64,000 nucleotides of DNA from an uncultured bacterium (GTDB lineage: Bacteria; Bacteroidota; Bacteroidia; Bacteroidales; Bacteroidaceae): positions 4,873 to 68,872 of the forward strand of contig CAJMQV010000004.1 in assembly GCA_905215575.1 (NCBI GenBank), written 5' to 3'. Under the pieces are notes generated by a model that saw only the letters and a list, made by a program, of their open reading frames with translations, did no database searches and was not told where the DNA came from. Of the stretch, positions 56,001 to 63,754 are shown piece by piece. The first letter of the stretch is position 1, and each line of letters starts with the position of its first letter. The translations under genes and the position numbers were made by a program.

Positions 56001-56963
56001 ATCAATCAAAGAGTCCGGAATCTGTACTCGATTCCATGTTACTCCCTTATTTTCACTGATCCACAATTCACTTGACCAGTAATTGTTTCCACCATTCTGT
56101 ACAGCACCGATGAACTTAAGCGTACCCTCACTGTCTCTGAAAGCGTGACCACGCTTAAAGCTCTTATGGGTAGCTCCCTCTACTCTTGTCCATGTCTTAC
56201 CACCATCCATTGTCTCATAGACGGGATTTCCATTGGACATGAAGGCAAACAGATGATTCCAGTCATCCGGATCAACCGGTATGGCCGAATGAGTCGCCGT
56301 GTTCCGATGATATCTTTCCGGAATGCGGTCGGTGATCAGTTCCCAATGCTTTCCGCCATCATCAGTACGGCATATACCGGAACCGTCGGGGATTACCATA
56401 AGTTTGTCCGGATCTGTCGGATGCACCTGAATCCAATGAATTCTACCTGATGACGGTTTTGGTTTTGCCGGTCTGAACACTCCCGGCTGACGCTCTCCAC
56501 GTAATCTTGGTTCCGGAGAATACTCTTCCGACAAATAATAGCCATTAAAATCATTGCCTCCTTTTGTCAAGGCATAAGATTTCACCGCACGCATCATTTT
56601 TTCGTTATAGGCTGTGTCTGCAAATTGATAGATAGTATCTCCACCTGGAGTATAGCCATAAGTCGGAAGCCATTGCTTCGCGTATCTGCCATATTCCAGC
56701 GAACCTCTTACTTTGCTTTTGTTACGTTTCAGATAATCTCCGAAGATTGACTTGATTTCATCCTGGCTCCATCCATCGCGCGCCAATTTCATATACACTT
56801 CATCCTTCAGCAAATCTTCTTTCTTCACAGATGAAAACATAGAATCCGGAATGGAGTTCAGTTTGTTTTTGATAGCAGTAAGGTGGTCATCACTCAAATT
56901 TCCAGCTATAGACCATGCAACTGCCGGAACCAATAAAAATAAAGGTATAGCTTTCTTTCTCAT
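50091..56963 (-). CDS. Giant Asp-box beta-propeller/LamG surface protein, copy 2
   Basis: A 2,290-residue exported protein with the same domain order as copy 1: signal peptide; lead domain (EVYMKLARDGWSQDEIKSIF...KQWLPTYGYTPGGD); propeller with Asp-box loops (RTDDGGKHW, ETMDGGKTW, SENKGVTW, RSRDGGKTW, SEDGGVNF); LamG-like domains at about 959-1145 and 1444-1615; immunoglobulin-like parts; WNLIGNPYL; and the tail IRIFDMAGRMVAS...IGYYLVKIKENGK, a good match to T9SS type-A sorting domains. The two copies are similar all along but clearly diverged. Role: probable surface ligand-binding protein. Transcribed from a promoter with a long leader of nearly 400 nt. Confidence 0.8.
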   Translation of the reverse strand: MRKKAIPLFLLVPAVAWSIAGNLSDDHLTAIKNKLNSIPDSMFSSVKKEDLLKDEVYMKLARDGWSQDEIKSIFGDYLKRNKSKVRGSLEYGRYAKQWLPTYGYTPGGDTIYQFADTAYNEKMMRAVKSYALTKGGNDFNGYYLSEEYSPEPRLRGERQPGVFRPAKPKPSSGRIHWIQVHPTDPDKLMVIPDGSGICRTDDGGKHWELITDRIPERYHRNTATHSAIPVDPDDWNHLFAFMSNGNPVYETMDGGKTWTRVEGATHKSFKRGHAFRDSEGTLKFIGAVQNGGNNYWSSELWISENKGVTWNRVQIPDSLIDVRPENNVKGAWFQETAFHPKNRDLIFFPTSRAIYYFDNGGRPEVVNGVKKYVLKKLHFKVYNADSTQLRCEGYNFPFEATTQAFLNINPNNPNEMWFATGSRNVSFGSYSALYRSRDGGKTWITLQEPYHGIGSGRIYGNECPWGWLGGFGVNYADTRYLYGCSMSSGYSEDGGVNFREYAWGNRLKSLQADGNYYHVTNSRHNADNHAIVSHASGRVFRASDSGILMKDKNINNHEWTNIGGDMGQMLFYCIRVNEFGDQMMHGNTQDIDVQTYREGRWGNWRGYEGSTAFINPYSNMGYYPSGGGGIDGLDYGSWVGHDVKADVCTGNWYVQQNEKLFIIEDFGKKSRRVKIQSATGEDQNVNSYVLSRNNPSNDGSTVWVRTGGSWFRYSHDNGNTFTYAYQVANLNSVQTFAADPNDWTKLYIVAKSGSDSKIYLCDMVKKTILQDLTYNLPKNMTCNTLFLHEGSGDLYFYNSSTGIFILENGSTEWKFWMKGYNAAKSGSVIINYTTQEMVLHDYGRGIYVADLENPSDRYFDDGFQLKALSSNSGRLTLGINTHWTIPFYYNYVWTVNGVDVNNPYQYLTHSLKAGDKVQLKLTLRESPDVSTLSEVYVVKDSDLNGLVATKQSKTADSRPKALYSDGNGRVDLGYVDLFLNDFSIDLWVCPESSTGVILANGQKVQTRDGRGWWLGLDNGILKFNYVPTNRFDQPTYETRADQERTLQAGTLPLKKWSHVVLTQERNGFISIYVNGVKKVTGERILPKHSLNNALYLSLFADGYEQAPLVGTVDELKIWKYSMSEADVRKAMNSQITSNTDALVYYNSFDADKLEDNKEAFSQVAPHSRIMARTKALLSPVAGKAESVERGISASGGWIGDEAVAKVSLKGANDQAFANSDLYAYSFQHNFLEDTLSNLNSKYYTVAPYAYILRDFAATDLTQKVNIIFKKNDNMNSTEYRLYSAAADAPSSYWAEIAKLQINSDGNYEAEGLTLQQILNNKLIIVSLDNGIEIIPDEGSNMKAGKVTVTESGYTEVPFTAYLRGGTEPEDECRLKASSAAVRFEGPLNFVQGKATGKIIIDSDKLDDLTSNIVSISSDDAPVVPFSFAISDQRISNYERNAVRGNWGGFYVGDASTFSSLNSSNTMTFMTWVRIEDKSVLERMIGLMMFRSNSGATGLHIDRGNVRCHWNEESWSWSTASDLNITASDLGRWMHIAMVARPDGMDYYLNGRKFTITRSVNRTKIASEMMLGMTVSGEKYFKGSFDQLMVWNRSLTQDEVLHYMHHPVELGNNGLVAYANMDTKDSNGMPVELVSGKSFRTNGGTELTVLSEIPYNPAYSVAHTSVDDKACIHVSSNGSPVDYALNVFKDYSYNYIQNARSLELPLTKESYSLIPLNNVAYGESDVLKLDYTSSILVSGDPVRLAIRPLGSLEPYTMSYESVADTDGHVSFEIPAQSIQGAVEVMFFSTQSVSERPMKASLSLYDKEQRPANAFVLHDEEKEIHFDVTLRSGNPSVKVPVYIKETSYAKALTDSVDLSVKNPKVTVVLDYEQMNKLAWNPVTVNLLGVDSEPVELQVSFEPKVRLSVDGTEKTLHNASSSVPTYPVKVELVQGILDEDVKLEVVSDVPGVVNGMAGVMFNNTNVKYSNLNFFSVENPLDDGWNLIGNPYLASINVTKNQNYNATNIARYVYHYDNITRNYVVSDMVTFEPEKLINPFSAYFVQAMASDAHFELTPISKSRAINRKVLDYDVAAEQVALTMQLCEDGQALDELKFMWENGASADCVFNEDALKMWSLSEDAMQIYSYDKTKKAMAVTTLPLSSIEAPLAISAGHTGKMTLKVKKMTGFTGSDRVLLVDKLKGHSIELGDNTEYEFDVDKKGAITSRFSIRFVKETTGIAENTVGYPVTVRDGECIISGLKGNADIRIFDMAGRMVASEHTSNTEYSVRLNIGYYLVKIKENGKEFVTKISMK

Positions 56964-57345
56964 TACTTTTGTTATCCGATAATCCGGTAAGCCTTTACCG
57001 AAAAATAAAAGTTAAACAGTTTAGTCGGCGAGAGCCAGTTTTTAATCACTAAAAATTAAATAGTATTTTGCTCCAACATTTCCTATATGCCCGGGTGCAT
57101 GACAGATAAGAAACAATCACACACGGTTATTGTATGCTAAAGCTGTTTATTAGCAGGCTCAGTATACATGCAGTCATATAAAGAATCGGTAAAAAATTCA
57201 GCTACTCAGGACATGAGTTTTCTTAGCTGATCAAAACGAGCAGAACTTCAAAAACAAGATTTTTCCTTGCATATCATTAAATTTCATTTAGTTAAGTTCG
57301 GTTTATTCCAGTAGTTAGTAATTTTTCTAATGACAATCTTTTTTG
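56964..57345 (-). promoter_or_regulatory. Long 5' leader of the copy-2 giant gene
   Basis: If transcription starts from the -7 box at 57346-57353, the leader is about 380 nt, far longer than the 58-nt region of copy 1. Visible structure on the minus strand: CAGCTA...TAGCTG enclosing CTCA/TGAG (about 57200-57230), and CGGTAA...TTACCG (56985-57000) about 22 nt before the ATG. A tiny ORF starting MKFNDMQGK could be read upstream, but there is no proof it is used. No known riboswitch class was recognised. Confidence 0.4.
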
Positions 57346-57353
57346 CAAAGATA
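57346..57353 (-). promoter_or_regulatory. Putative -7 promoter box for the copy-2 operon
   Basis: Reads TATCTTTG on the minus strand. The context CAAAGATACAAAAATG with following AAT and AATACA blocks matches that at 47939, including a TTAACCC block further upstream, which supports both as true promoters. Confidence 0.6.
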
Positions 57354-57572
57354 CAAAAATGAAATGAATACACAATTATTATAATGTCGTAAAAAAGTAG
57401 TTTATAGAAGATTAACCCATTACTAAAAATATGTTCTTACAAATCCATTACATTATCCCGCCATATCAAAGCATTCCATCTTTCTGCTTCCTTCTTAACT
57501 GAAAGCCAACAACAAAGTCCACCATATCAGATTCCTATAAACAGAACCAAGAAGAAAACATCCAAACACAAC

Positions 57573-57600
57573 AGAGGGTGCGCCTACCGACGCACCCTCT
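57573..57600 (-). terminator. Probable terminator after the lipoprotein gene
   Basis: AGAGGGTGCG and CGCACCCTCT form a perfect 10-bp stem with an 8-base loop. On the minus strand it is followed by a moderately T-rich run. It lies about 40 bp after the lipoprotein stop. Confidence 0.7.
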
Positions 57601-57637
57601 ATAAAAATATAATTCAAAAAATCTGTATCTGTTCCGG

Positions 57638-58036
57638 TCATTGCAACTTCCAGACATTATTGTCATAAATCATGGGAACTGATATCTCTTCTGTTGAGCC
57701 ATCCTTAAACTTTAATTGCAGGAATACATTGGCCCGCGTTCCTATAATTGTATCGGAGTTGACCGTTACACTGGAAAATCCTCCACGTTCGGTTATTTCC
57801 TTCCGGACATACTGAGCCAACAAAGCTTTCAGTTCCTCACGATATGATGCTGGCATGTGTTCGTAATTCACCATTGCCTGAAGATAAGTATCATACTCTT
57901 CTGCTATCAAATGCTGATAGCATGTCAAAGCCATTTGTGCCGCAGCATCTTCCGGAGCTTCTTTTTTGCAGGATAAAACACCCAAACATACACACAACAC
58001 AATGGATATTGCAACAAACAGCCGGCTGATTTTCAT
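57638..58036 (-). CDS. Small DUF4878-like lipoprotein
   Basis: A 132-residue protein. The ATG at 58036 is preferred over the longer frame because it begins a lipoprotein signal peptide with lipobox LGVLSC followed by KKEAPED. The rest (AAAQMALTCYQHLIAEEYDTYL... IGTRANVFLQLKFKDGSTEEISVPMIYDNNVWKL) fits the SnoaL/NTF2-like DUF4878 type, a small cone-shaped beta-fold of unknown role in many Bacteroidales. Start and der stop overlap (TAATG), so it is co-translated with der. Anchored in the outer or inner membrane facing the periplasm. Confidence 0.8.
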   Translation of the reverse strand: MKISRLFVAISIVLCVCLGVLSCKKEAPEDAAAQMALTCYQHLIAEEYDTYLQAMVNYEHMPASYREELKALLAQYVRKEITERGGFSSVTVNSDTIIGTRANVFLQLKFKDGSTEEISVPMIYDNNVWKLQ

Positions 58037-59349
58037 TACTTCTGACGAATAAATATATTTATCGGAGTTCCGGAGAAGTTCCAACGCTCGCGGATCTTGT
58101 TCTCCAGAAAACGCTTATATGGTTCCTTTACATACTGAGGCAAGTTGGCATAGAATACGAAAGAAGGAATCTGCGTATTCGGCAACTGCATGCAGTATTT
58201 GATCTTAATATACTTACCTTTGATTGATGGTGGCGGATAGGCCTCGATCAGCGGAAGCATCTCTTCGTTCAGTTTGGCTGTTGACACGCGGGCCTTACGG
58301 CTCAAGAACACATCCTTGGCTGTTTCGAGCACTTTGAAGATACGCTGCTTGGTCAACGCTGAAGCAAAGATAATCGGGAAATCGTCAAACGGAGCCATGC
58401 GGTTACGAATAGCCAGTTCGAACTCTTTCATCACCGCAGTAGTCTTTTCTTCCACCAAATCCCATTTATTCACGACAACAACCAGACTCTTGTTGTTGCG
58501 CTGAATAAGCTGGAATATATTCAAGTCCTGCGCTTCGATACCACGTGTAGCATCAATCATCAGAATACAAACATCCGAATTCTCGATAGAACGGATAGAA
58601 CGCATCACGGAATAATACTCCAGATCCTCGGTCACCTTATTCTTACGACGGATACCGGCTGTATCCACCAGATAGAAGTCAAAGCCGAACTTATCATAGC
58701 GGGTATAGATAGAGTCGCGGGTAGTTCCGGCAATATCGGTCACAATATTGCGCTCCTCGCCGATAAAGGCATTGACCAGGCTTGATTTACCGGCATTCGG
58801 ACGACCTACTACAGCAAAACGCGGAATGTTTTCATCAGCCTCTTCCTTAGCTTCCTTCGGGAATTTGGAAACCACATAATCCAGCAAATCACCGGTACCG
58901 CTTCCAGTAGCGGCAGAAATACAATACGGATCGCCCAGTCCCAAAGCATAGAACTCGGCGGCACTATAAATCAGATCATTATTATCGGTCTTATTGGCAA
59001 CCAGAATGACTGGTTTCTTGGTGCGACGCAGGATTCCGGCAACAGCCTGATCCAAATCGGTCACTCCATTATGCACATCTACTACAAACAGAATCACATC
59101 AGCCTCTTCAGTAGCCAACGTAACCTGCTTTCTGATCTCTTCTTCAAAAATATCATCTGAGTTGACAACCCATCCTCCGGTGTCTACCACTGAGAATTCA
59201 CGACCGATCCATTCCGACTTGCCATACTGGCGGTCGCGTGTGGTTCCGGCCTCATCGCTGACTATCGCATGGCGCGTCTTGGTCAGACGATTAAACAAAG
59301 TAGATTTCCCGACATTGGGGCGTCCTACAATAGCAACTAAATTTCCCAT
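58036..59349 (-). CDS. der: Ribosome biogenesis GTPase Der (EngA)
   Basis: A 437-residue GTPase with two tandem G domains and a C-terminal KH-like domain, needed for maturation of the 50S ribosomal subunit. Domain 1 has GRPNVGKS (9-16), DTGG and NKTD; domain 2 has GRPNAGKS (182-189), DTAG and NKWD. The last 90 residues ([17 protein letters not shown]...[14 protein letters not shown]) are the KH-like domain. Length and motifs are complete. It lies 33 bp downstream of era on the same strand, a pairing usual in Bacteroidales. Confidence 0.97.
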   Translation of the reverse strand: MGNLVAIVGRPNVGKSTLFNRLTKTRHAIVSDEAGTTRDRQYGKSEWIGREFSVVDTGGWVVNSDDIFEEEIRKQVTLATEEADVILFVVDVHNGVTDLDQAVAGILRRTKKPVILVANKTDNNDLIYSAAEFYALGLGDPYCISAATGSGTGDLLDYVVSKFPKEAKEEADENIPRFAVVGRPNAGKSSLVNAFIGEERNIVTDIAGTTRDSIYTRYDKFGFDFYLVDTAGIRRKNKVTEDLEYYSVMRSIRSIENSDVCILMIDATRGIEAQDLNIFQLIQRNNKSLVVVVNKWDLVEEKTTAVMKEFELAIRNRMAPFDDFPIIFASALTKQRIFKVLETAKDVFLSRKARVSTAKLNEEMLPLIEAYPPPSIKGKYIKIKYCMQLPNTQIPSFVFYANLPQYVKEPYKRFLENKIRERWNFSGTPINIFIRQK

Positions 59350-59382
59350 ATTTTATTTTGTTTTGGCTTCACAGCCTATTAA

Positions 59383-60273
59383 TCAATCTAAGTTATAACC
59401 AAAGTTCTTCAAAGCCTTGTCCGAGCTTCTCCAGTCTTTGTCCACCTTGACAAAGGTTTCCAGATAGATGCTCTTACCAAAGAAGCGTTCCAATTCCTTA
59501 CGGGCTTCCGAAGCCACCTTTTTCAAGGCCACTCCCTGGTGACCGATAATGATTCCCTTCTGCGATTCGCGCTCCACATAAATGACCGCGTGAATGTGAA
59601 TGGATTTTTTGTCTTCCTTAAAGGATTCCACCACGACTTCTACAGAATAAGGAATCTCCTTGTCGTAATAAAGCAGAATCTTTTCGCGGATAATTTCCGT
59701 GACAAAGAAACGGGCCGGTTTGTCGGTCCACTGATCTTTACCGAAATAAGGCGGAGAATCGGGTAGCAGTTCCTTGATGCGTTTCAGTACCACATCCACA
59801 TTAAATTTGCATTTGGCAGAAATAGGAATGATTTCCGCCTGAGGCAGCACCTCATGCCATACAGCCACCTTATCGCCCAACGAATTCTGGTCGGCCAGGT
59901 CTATCTTATTGATCAATACCAGTACCGGTACATTCATTTTGGATACCTGCTCCAGAAAAGATTCGTTTTTGTCCGGAGTCTCCACCATGTCGGTCACATA
60001 AAGCAGGACATCGGCATCCTGCAAGGCAGACTCCGAAAAGTTCAACATAGACTCCTGCAATTTGTAGTTCGGTTTCAGTACTCCGGGAGTGTCTGAAAAA
60101 CAAATCTGCATGTCGTCTGTATTCAGGATACCCATAATGCGATGACGGGTGGTCTGTGCCTTGAATGTGGCAATGGAAATGCGCTCGCCCACCAACAGGT
60201 TCATTAGTGTGGATTTTCCGACATTCGGATTTCCCACAATATTCACAAATCCGGCTTTATGTGTCATAATCAT
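59383..60273 (-). CDS. era: GTPase Era
   Basis: A 296-residue GTPase that binds the 3' end of 16S rRNA and takes part in 30S assembly. GNPNVGKST (G1), DTPG (G3) and NKID (G4) are present, followed by a C-terminal KH domain with the GIIIGHQGVALKKVASEARK signature. A second ATG two codons in is an equally possible start. A hairpin just upstream separates it from fabH. Confidence 0.97.
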   Translation of the reverse strand: MIMTHKAGFVNIVGNPNVGKSTLMNLLVGERISIATFKAQTTRHRIMGILNTDDMQICFSDTPGVLKPNYKLQESMLNFSESALQDADVLLYVTDMVETPDKNESFLEQVSKMNVPVLVLINKIDLADQNSLGDKVAVWHEVLPQAEIIPISAKCKFNVDVVLKRIKELLPDSPPYFGKDQWTDKPARFFVTEIIREKILLYYDKEIPYSVEVVVESFKEDKKSIHIHAVIYVERESQKGIIIGHQGVALKKVASEARKELERFFGKSIYLETFVKVDKDWRSSDKALKNFGYNLD

Positions 60274-60284
60274 GATTTTATTGA

Positions 60285-60318
60285 ATAAAAAAACGCACCT
60301 TGAAAACGATGCGTTTTT
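60285..60318. terminator. Hairpin between fabH and era
   Basis: AAAAAACGCA and TGCGTTTTT pair around a loop of about 12 bases. With A and T tracts on both sides it can act on the minus strand after fabH. It leaves a short space for an era promoter, or it allows partial read-through. Confidence 0.7.
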
Positions 60319-60353
60319 CTGTTATTTAAAATTATATCGAACAGACATATTCA

Positions 60354-61355
60354 TTATTTGGAACTGTCATATCCCCACTTCATATAGGCTGCTCCCCAAG
60401 TGAATCCTGCTCCGAAAGCTGTGAGGATAAGGTTATCTCCCTTCTTCAACTGCTTTTCGTAATCCCAAAGAGCCAGCGGAAGTGTTGCCGCACTGGTATT
60501 TCCATAGCGCTGGATATTCATCATCATCTTTTCCATCGGAAGTTCCAAACGGTTGGCTACTGCCTCGATGATACGCACATTGGCCTGATGAGGAATTACC
60601 CATGCGATGTTATCCTTGTTCAATCCGTTACGCTCGGCAATCAGGGCACAAGTATCGCTCATGTTGGTTACAGCGAACTTGAACACGGTTCTTCCCTCCT
60701 GATGCAGATAGTGCATACGGTTGTCCAAAGAGAAATAAGAAGGAGGACAAACAGAACCACCTGCCTTCATGCACAAGAAAGGCAATCCCTTTCCGTCAGT
60801 ACGCAGATAAGAATCTTTCCATCCCAAATCTTCTGTGGTCGGCTCAACGAATACAGCTGCTGCACCGTCACCAAAGATAGGACAAGTGGCACGGTCTGTA
60901 TAGTCAACCATGGAAGACATCTTGTCTGCACCGATCACCATGATTCTCTTGTATCGTCCGCTGGTAATCAGAGCTGAAGCTGTATCCATGGCAAACAGGA
61001 AACCGCTACATGCAGCCTGCAAGTCATAGGCAAAGGCATTCTCCATACCCAGTTTACCGATCACAATAGAAGCGGTTGAAGGGAAGTGGTAGTCAGGGGT
61101 GGTAGTAGCCACGATCACACAGTCTACATCCAACGGACTTACTCCGGTTTTCTGAAGCAACTGCTTGGCTGCCTTACGAGCCAGATAACTGGTACCTAGT
61201 CCCTCTTCGTTCAAGATTCTTCTTTCCTTGATACCGATACGTGTCATGATCCACTCGTCATTGGTATCTACCATACGCGACAATTCCTCATTATTCAGCA
61301 CATAATCAGGAACGTAACCTCCGACACCGGTAATAATAGCATTTATCTTTTCCAT
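60354..61355 (-). CDS. fabH: 3-oxoacyl-ACP synthase III (KAS III)
   Basis: A 333-residue condensing enzyme that starts fatty acid synthesis by joining acetyl-CoA (or a branched acyl-CoA) to malonyl-ACP. The catalytic triad is visible: C116 in QAACSGFLF, His in IPHQANVRI and Asn in [11 protein letters not shown]. Length is normal. It lies in the conserved order DUF177-rpmF-fabH-era, with a strong terminator before it. Confidence 0.97.
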   Translation of the reverse strand: MEKINAIITGVGGYVPDYVLNNEELSRMVDTNDEWIMTRIGIKERRILNEEGLGTSYLARKAAKQLLQKTGVSPLDVDCVIVATTTPDYHFPSTASIVIGKLGMENAFAYDLQAACSGFLFAMDTASALITSGRYKRIMVIGADKMSSMVDYTDRATCPIFGDGAAAVFVEPTTEDLGWKDSYLRTDGKGLPFLCMKAGGSVCPPSYFSLDNRMHYLHQEGRTVFKFAVTNMSDTCALIAERNGLNKDNIAWVIPHQANVRIIEAVANRLELPMEKMMMNIQRYGNTSAATLPLALWDYEKQLKKGDNLILTAFGAGFTWGAAYMKWGYDSSK

Positions 61356-61370
61356 TTCACAGAAGTTTCT

Positions 61371-61409
61371 AAAAAAAAGTAGCCGGAGAGTCTGCCGACT
61401 CTCTGGCTA
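61371..61409 (-). terminator. Strong intrinsic terminator between rpmF and fabH
   Basis: TAGCCGGAGAGTC and GACTCTCTGGCTA form a 13-bp stem (one mismatch) with a 4-base loop. On the minus strand it is followed by eight T. It should end most DUF177-rpmF transcripts before fabH, or act as an attenuator setting the ratio of ribosomal to fatty-acid gene expression. Confidence 0.9.
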
Positions 61410-61428
61410 TTACTCTTCTATTCGCTAA

Positions 61429-61614
61429 TTAGACAGTTGCTTCTTTTTCAACAGCTAACTTGCCTCTGTAATAACCACAGGCAGAGCATACTGTATGATA
61501 GATGTAATACTCACCACAATTTGGGCATACTGCCAAAGTAGGAGCTACTGCCTTATCATGAGTTCTTCTTTTAAGAGTTCTCGTTTTTGATTGTCTTCTT
61601 TTAGGATGTGCCAT
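61429..61614 (-). CDS. rpmF: Large-subunit ribosomal protein bL32
   Basis: A 61-residue basic protein starting MAHPKRRQSKTRTLKRRTHD, typical of bL32. A zinc-ribbon is formed by CPNCG and CSACG, so this is the cysteine-containing form. Located 13 bp after the DUF177 gene, as in many bacteria where YceD and L32 are paired. Confidence 0.98.
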   Translation of the reverse strand: MAHPKRRQSKTRTLKRRTHDKAVAPTLAVCPNCGEYYIYHTVCSACGYYRGKLAVEKEATV

Positions 61615-61627
61615 TTTTACTTAATCT

Positions 61628-62182
61628 TTAATTATTATCTAATATTTTTCTCAATTCATTCCACCTAGGATCAATCGGTCTGTCCGCATCGGTTTCTTCG
61701 GCTTGTGAATCGTCGGCTTCGGGGTCCCCAAGCGTTGCACCGTGAGTCTTTAATGCGCTAATCATAGACTCATTACATGCTCCAGGTTCGTGCACATGCT
61801 GAAGGGGTATCTCCAAGGCAATGATTTCATAAAGCAACCAGGAAACATCGAACACATCGTCTTCTTCAGGAATGGTGATCCACTCGCCGTCATCATCATA
61901 TTCCTCGCCCATACGCACCTTGATCAAGGTTTCCGTCTGGACCGGCAGATTCATCATATCCAAGCAGCGGTCACACTGTATCTGTATCGTACCTTCGACA
62001 TCAATATGGAATTCAAAGGCTCCGCTCGTTTTGCGGACGAGCAAATGAGCTTTCAAATCACCGCTTTTAATTTCAGGTCCGTTAACAGTCTGAAAAAAGA
62101 CATCATCAAGATGAAACCAGAAATCTTGTTTTTCTGATTTCATGTTCTTCAAATCAATCCTATAGCTGTTTAATGTACTCAT
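61628..62182 (-). CDS. DUF177/YceD-like protein
   Basis: A protein of 184 residues of the YceD/DUF177 family, linked to 23S rRNA or L32 metabolism. The ATG at 62182 is preferred over 62221, because a TAAATTTG promoter box lies at 62191-62198 and the longer start would fall upstream of it. QCDRCLD and the later GACNE carry cysteines typical of the family; the C-terminus (IDPRWNELRKIL) matches the usual end. Directly upstream of rpmF. Confidence 0.88.
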   Translation of the reverse strand: MSTLNSYRIDLKNMKSEKQDFWFHLDDVFFQTVNGPEIKSGDLKAHLLVRKTSGAFEFHIDVEGTIQIQCDRCLDMMNLPVQTETLIKVRMGEEYDDDGEWITIPEEDDVFDVSWLLYEIIALEIPLQHVHEPGACNESMISALKTHGATLGDPEADDSQAEETDADRPIDPRWNELRKILDNN

Positions 62183-62190
62183 TTGGGTTG

Positions 62191-62198
62191 CAAATTTA
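62191..62198 (-). promoter_or_regulatory. Putative -7 promoter box for DUF177-rpmF
   Basis: Reads TAAATTTG on the minus strand, matching TAnnTTTG. It would place the transcript start only a few bases before the ATG at 62182, a nearly leaderless message. Confidence 0.45.
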
Positions 62199-62245
62199 TA
62201 AAAAATGGAGGACAAAGACAAAGAAAAGAACCAAAAAAATTTTTT

Positions 62246-63421
62246 TTAATACTTTTTCAACTCAATCCGAAAGGTTGTCCCCTGTCCCAGCTCCGATTTA
62301 CGCACATAAATCTTTCCTTTATGATAGTCTTCCACTATGCGCTTGGCCAGCGACAGTCCCAGTCCCCAACCTCTTTTTTTCGTAGTGAATCCGGGACGGA
62401 ACACCGCCTTAAAATCTTTTTTAGGTATTCCCTTTCCGGTGTCGGACACATCAATATAATAGGCATCTTCTGCATCGGTTATCAATATCCGTATTTCTCC
62501 TTCGCGGTCTATGGCGTCAACTGCATTCTTGCAGAGATTTTCCACCACCCACTCAAACAGCGGAGCGCACAGGGCTACCGGACAAGGACCGGAAGGCATG
62601 TCCGTATGCATCACAATCTTTGACGAGATGCGTACACTCATGTAATCTTCCACATTACGGACAATACGTGTCAGGTCTTCCTGCTTCAGTTCCGGCACCG
62701 ATCCCACCTTGGAAAAGCGCTCGGCAATCATCTCCAGTCGCTTCACATCTTTGTCCATTTCCGGTATCAGATCGTCCTGCGGATAGTTTTCTTTCAGAAT
62801 CTGCACCCATGCCATCAAAGAAGAGATAGGAGTACCCAGCTGATGGGCCGTTTCCTTCGACAGTCCTACCCACACTTTATTCTGCTCCGCCTTCTTGGAA
62901 CTCAACAGGGCAAGCAATACAACCAAAAAGAACACGCACACCACAGCCAGTTGTACATAAGGATAAGCGGCCAGACGCTTCAGAAGAATAGAATCATCGT
63001 AACAGATCTCAATGAAATTGTCATGGGCATCCGTCTTGGCCACATCCAGGTCTATCCGGATCAGATGCCCCCTTTGCTTCATCTTTTCCGCCTGGAGCCT
63101 GATTTCCGTAATACTGTCCTGCGCCGAATGTGACTTCAACGAAAGATTTCTGCTGGTCTGCACATTTCCATAAGCATCCAGCACAATGACCGGAATGGAA
63201 GAATTGCTGTTGATCACTTTCAGCACCAAAGACAAATCCGTATTCTCATCCGCATGATTCAGGGTACGCATCGCCTCAGCCCAAATGGACATATTGGTTC
63301 TTTCCTGCTCGGAAAGATCCCGGACCAGCGTCTGCGACGAAATCAGAAAAGCTGAAGATATCGCAACCGCCAGCAAAATCAGAAGTATTTTAGTTCGTGA
63401 GATTTGATTGATCCAATGCAT
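62246..63421 (-). CDS. Orphan sensor histidine kinase
   Basis: A 391-residue membrane kinase. Transmembrane segments lie at about 10-28 and 155-175 and enclose a periplasmic sensor domain of about 125 residues. The phospho-acceptor His is in KETAHQLGTPISSLMAW; the ATPase domain shows NLCKNAVDAI (N box), DVSDTGKGIP (G1) and GWGLGLSLAKRI (G2). No response regulator is adjacent, so its partner is elsewhere. The signal is unknown. It lies between the DUF177 gene and the rRNA operon end. Confidence 0.9.
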   Translation of the reverse strand: MHWINQISRTKILLILLAVAISSAFLISSQTLVRDLSEQERTNMSIWAEAMRTLNHADENTDLSLVLKVINSNSSIPVIVLDAYGNVQTSRNLSLKSHSAQDSITEIRLQAEKMKQRGHLIRIDLDVAKTDAHDNFIEICYDDSILLKRLAAYPYVQLAVVCVFFLVVLLALLSSKKAEQNKVWVGLSKETAHQLGTPISSLMAWVQILKENYPQDDLIPEMDKDVKRLEMIAERFSKVGSVPELKQEDLTRIVRNVEDYMSVRISSKIVMHTDMPSGPCPVALCAPLFEWVVENLCKNAVDAIDREGEIRILITDAEDAYYIDVSDTGKGIPKKDFKAVFRPGFTTKKRGWGLGLSLAKRIVEDYHKGKIYVRKSELGQGTTFRIELKKY

Positions 63422-63514
63422 CTTTTATTTTTTCTAACGGAATGCTCCTCCTTTTATTGTTCTAATCTCACACAAAGGAAGTTTATTCCCTATTAAAATC
63501 CAAATAAACAGATA

Positions 63515-63555
63515 CAAAAAAGAATCCCTCCGGAGATTGCTCTCTGAAGGGATTC
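63515..63555 (-). terminator. rRNA operon terminator
   Basis: GAATCCCT (63522-63529) and AGGGATTC (63548-63555) form the base of a hairpin with further pairing inside (CCGGAGA/TCTCTGA region). A T tract follows on the minus strand at 63515-63521. It lies about 10 bp past the 5S gene. Confidence 0.88.
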
Positions 63556-63563
63556 ATCTGTAA

Positions 63564-63674
<111 letters not shown>

Positions 63675-63754
63675 ATATCGTTTTATATACATATCGGAAA
63701 AAACATAAGCTTATCTCATCCTAGAGAACAACTCAAAGTATATCTCACCGCGGT

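Noticed and set aside
56964..57345. Known riboswitch in the long leader
   Set aside because: No conserved core of the cobalamin, TPP, SAM, FMN or glycine classes was found by eye.
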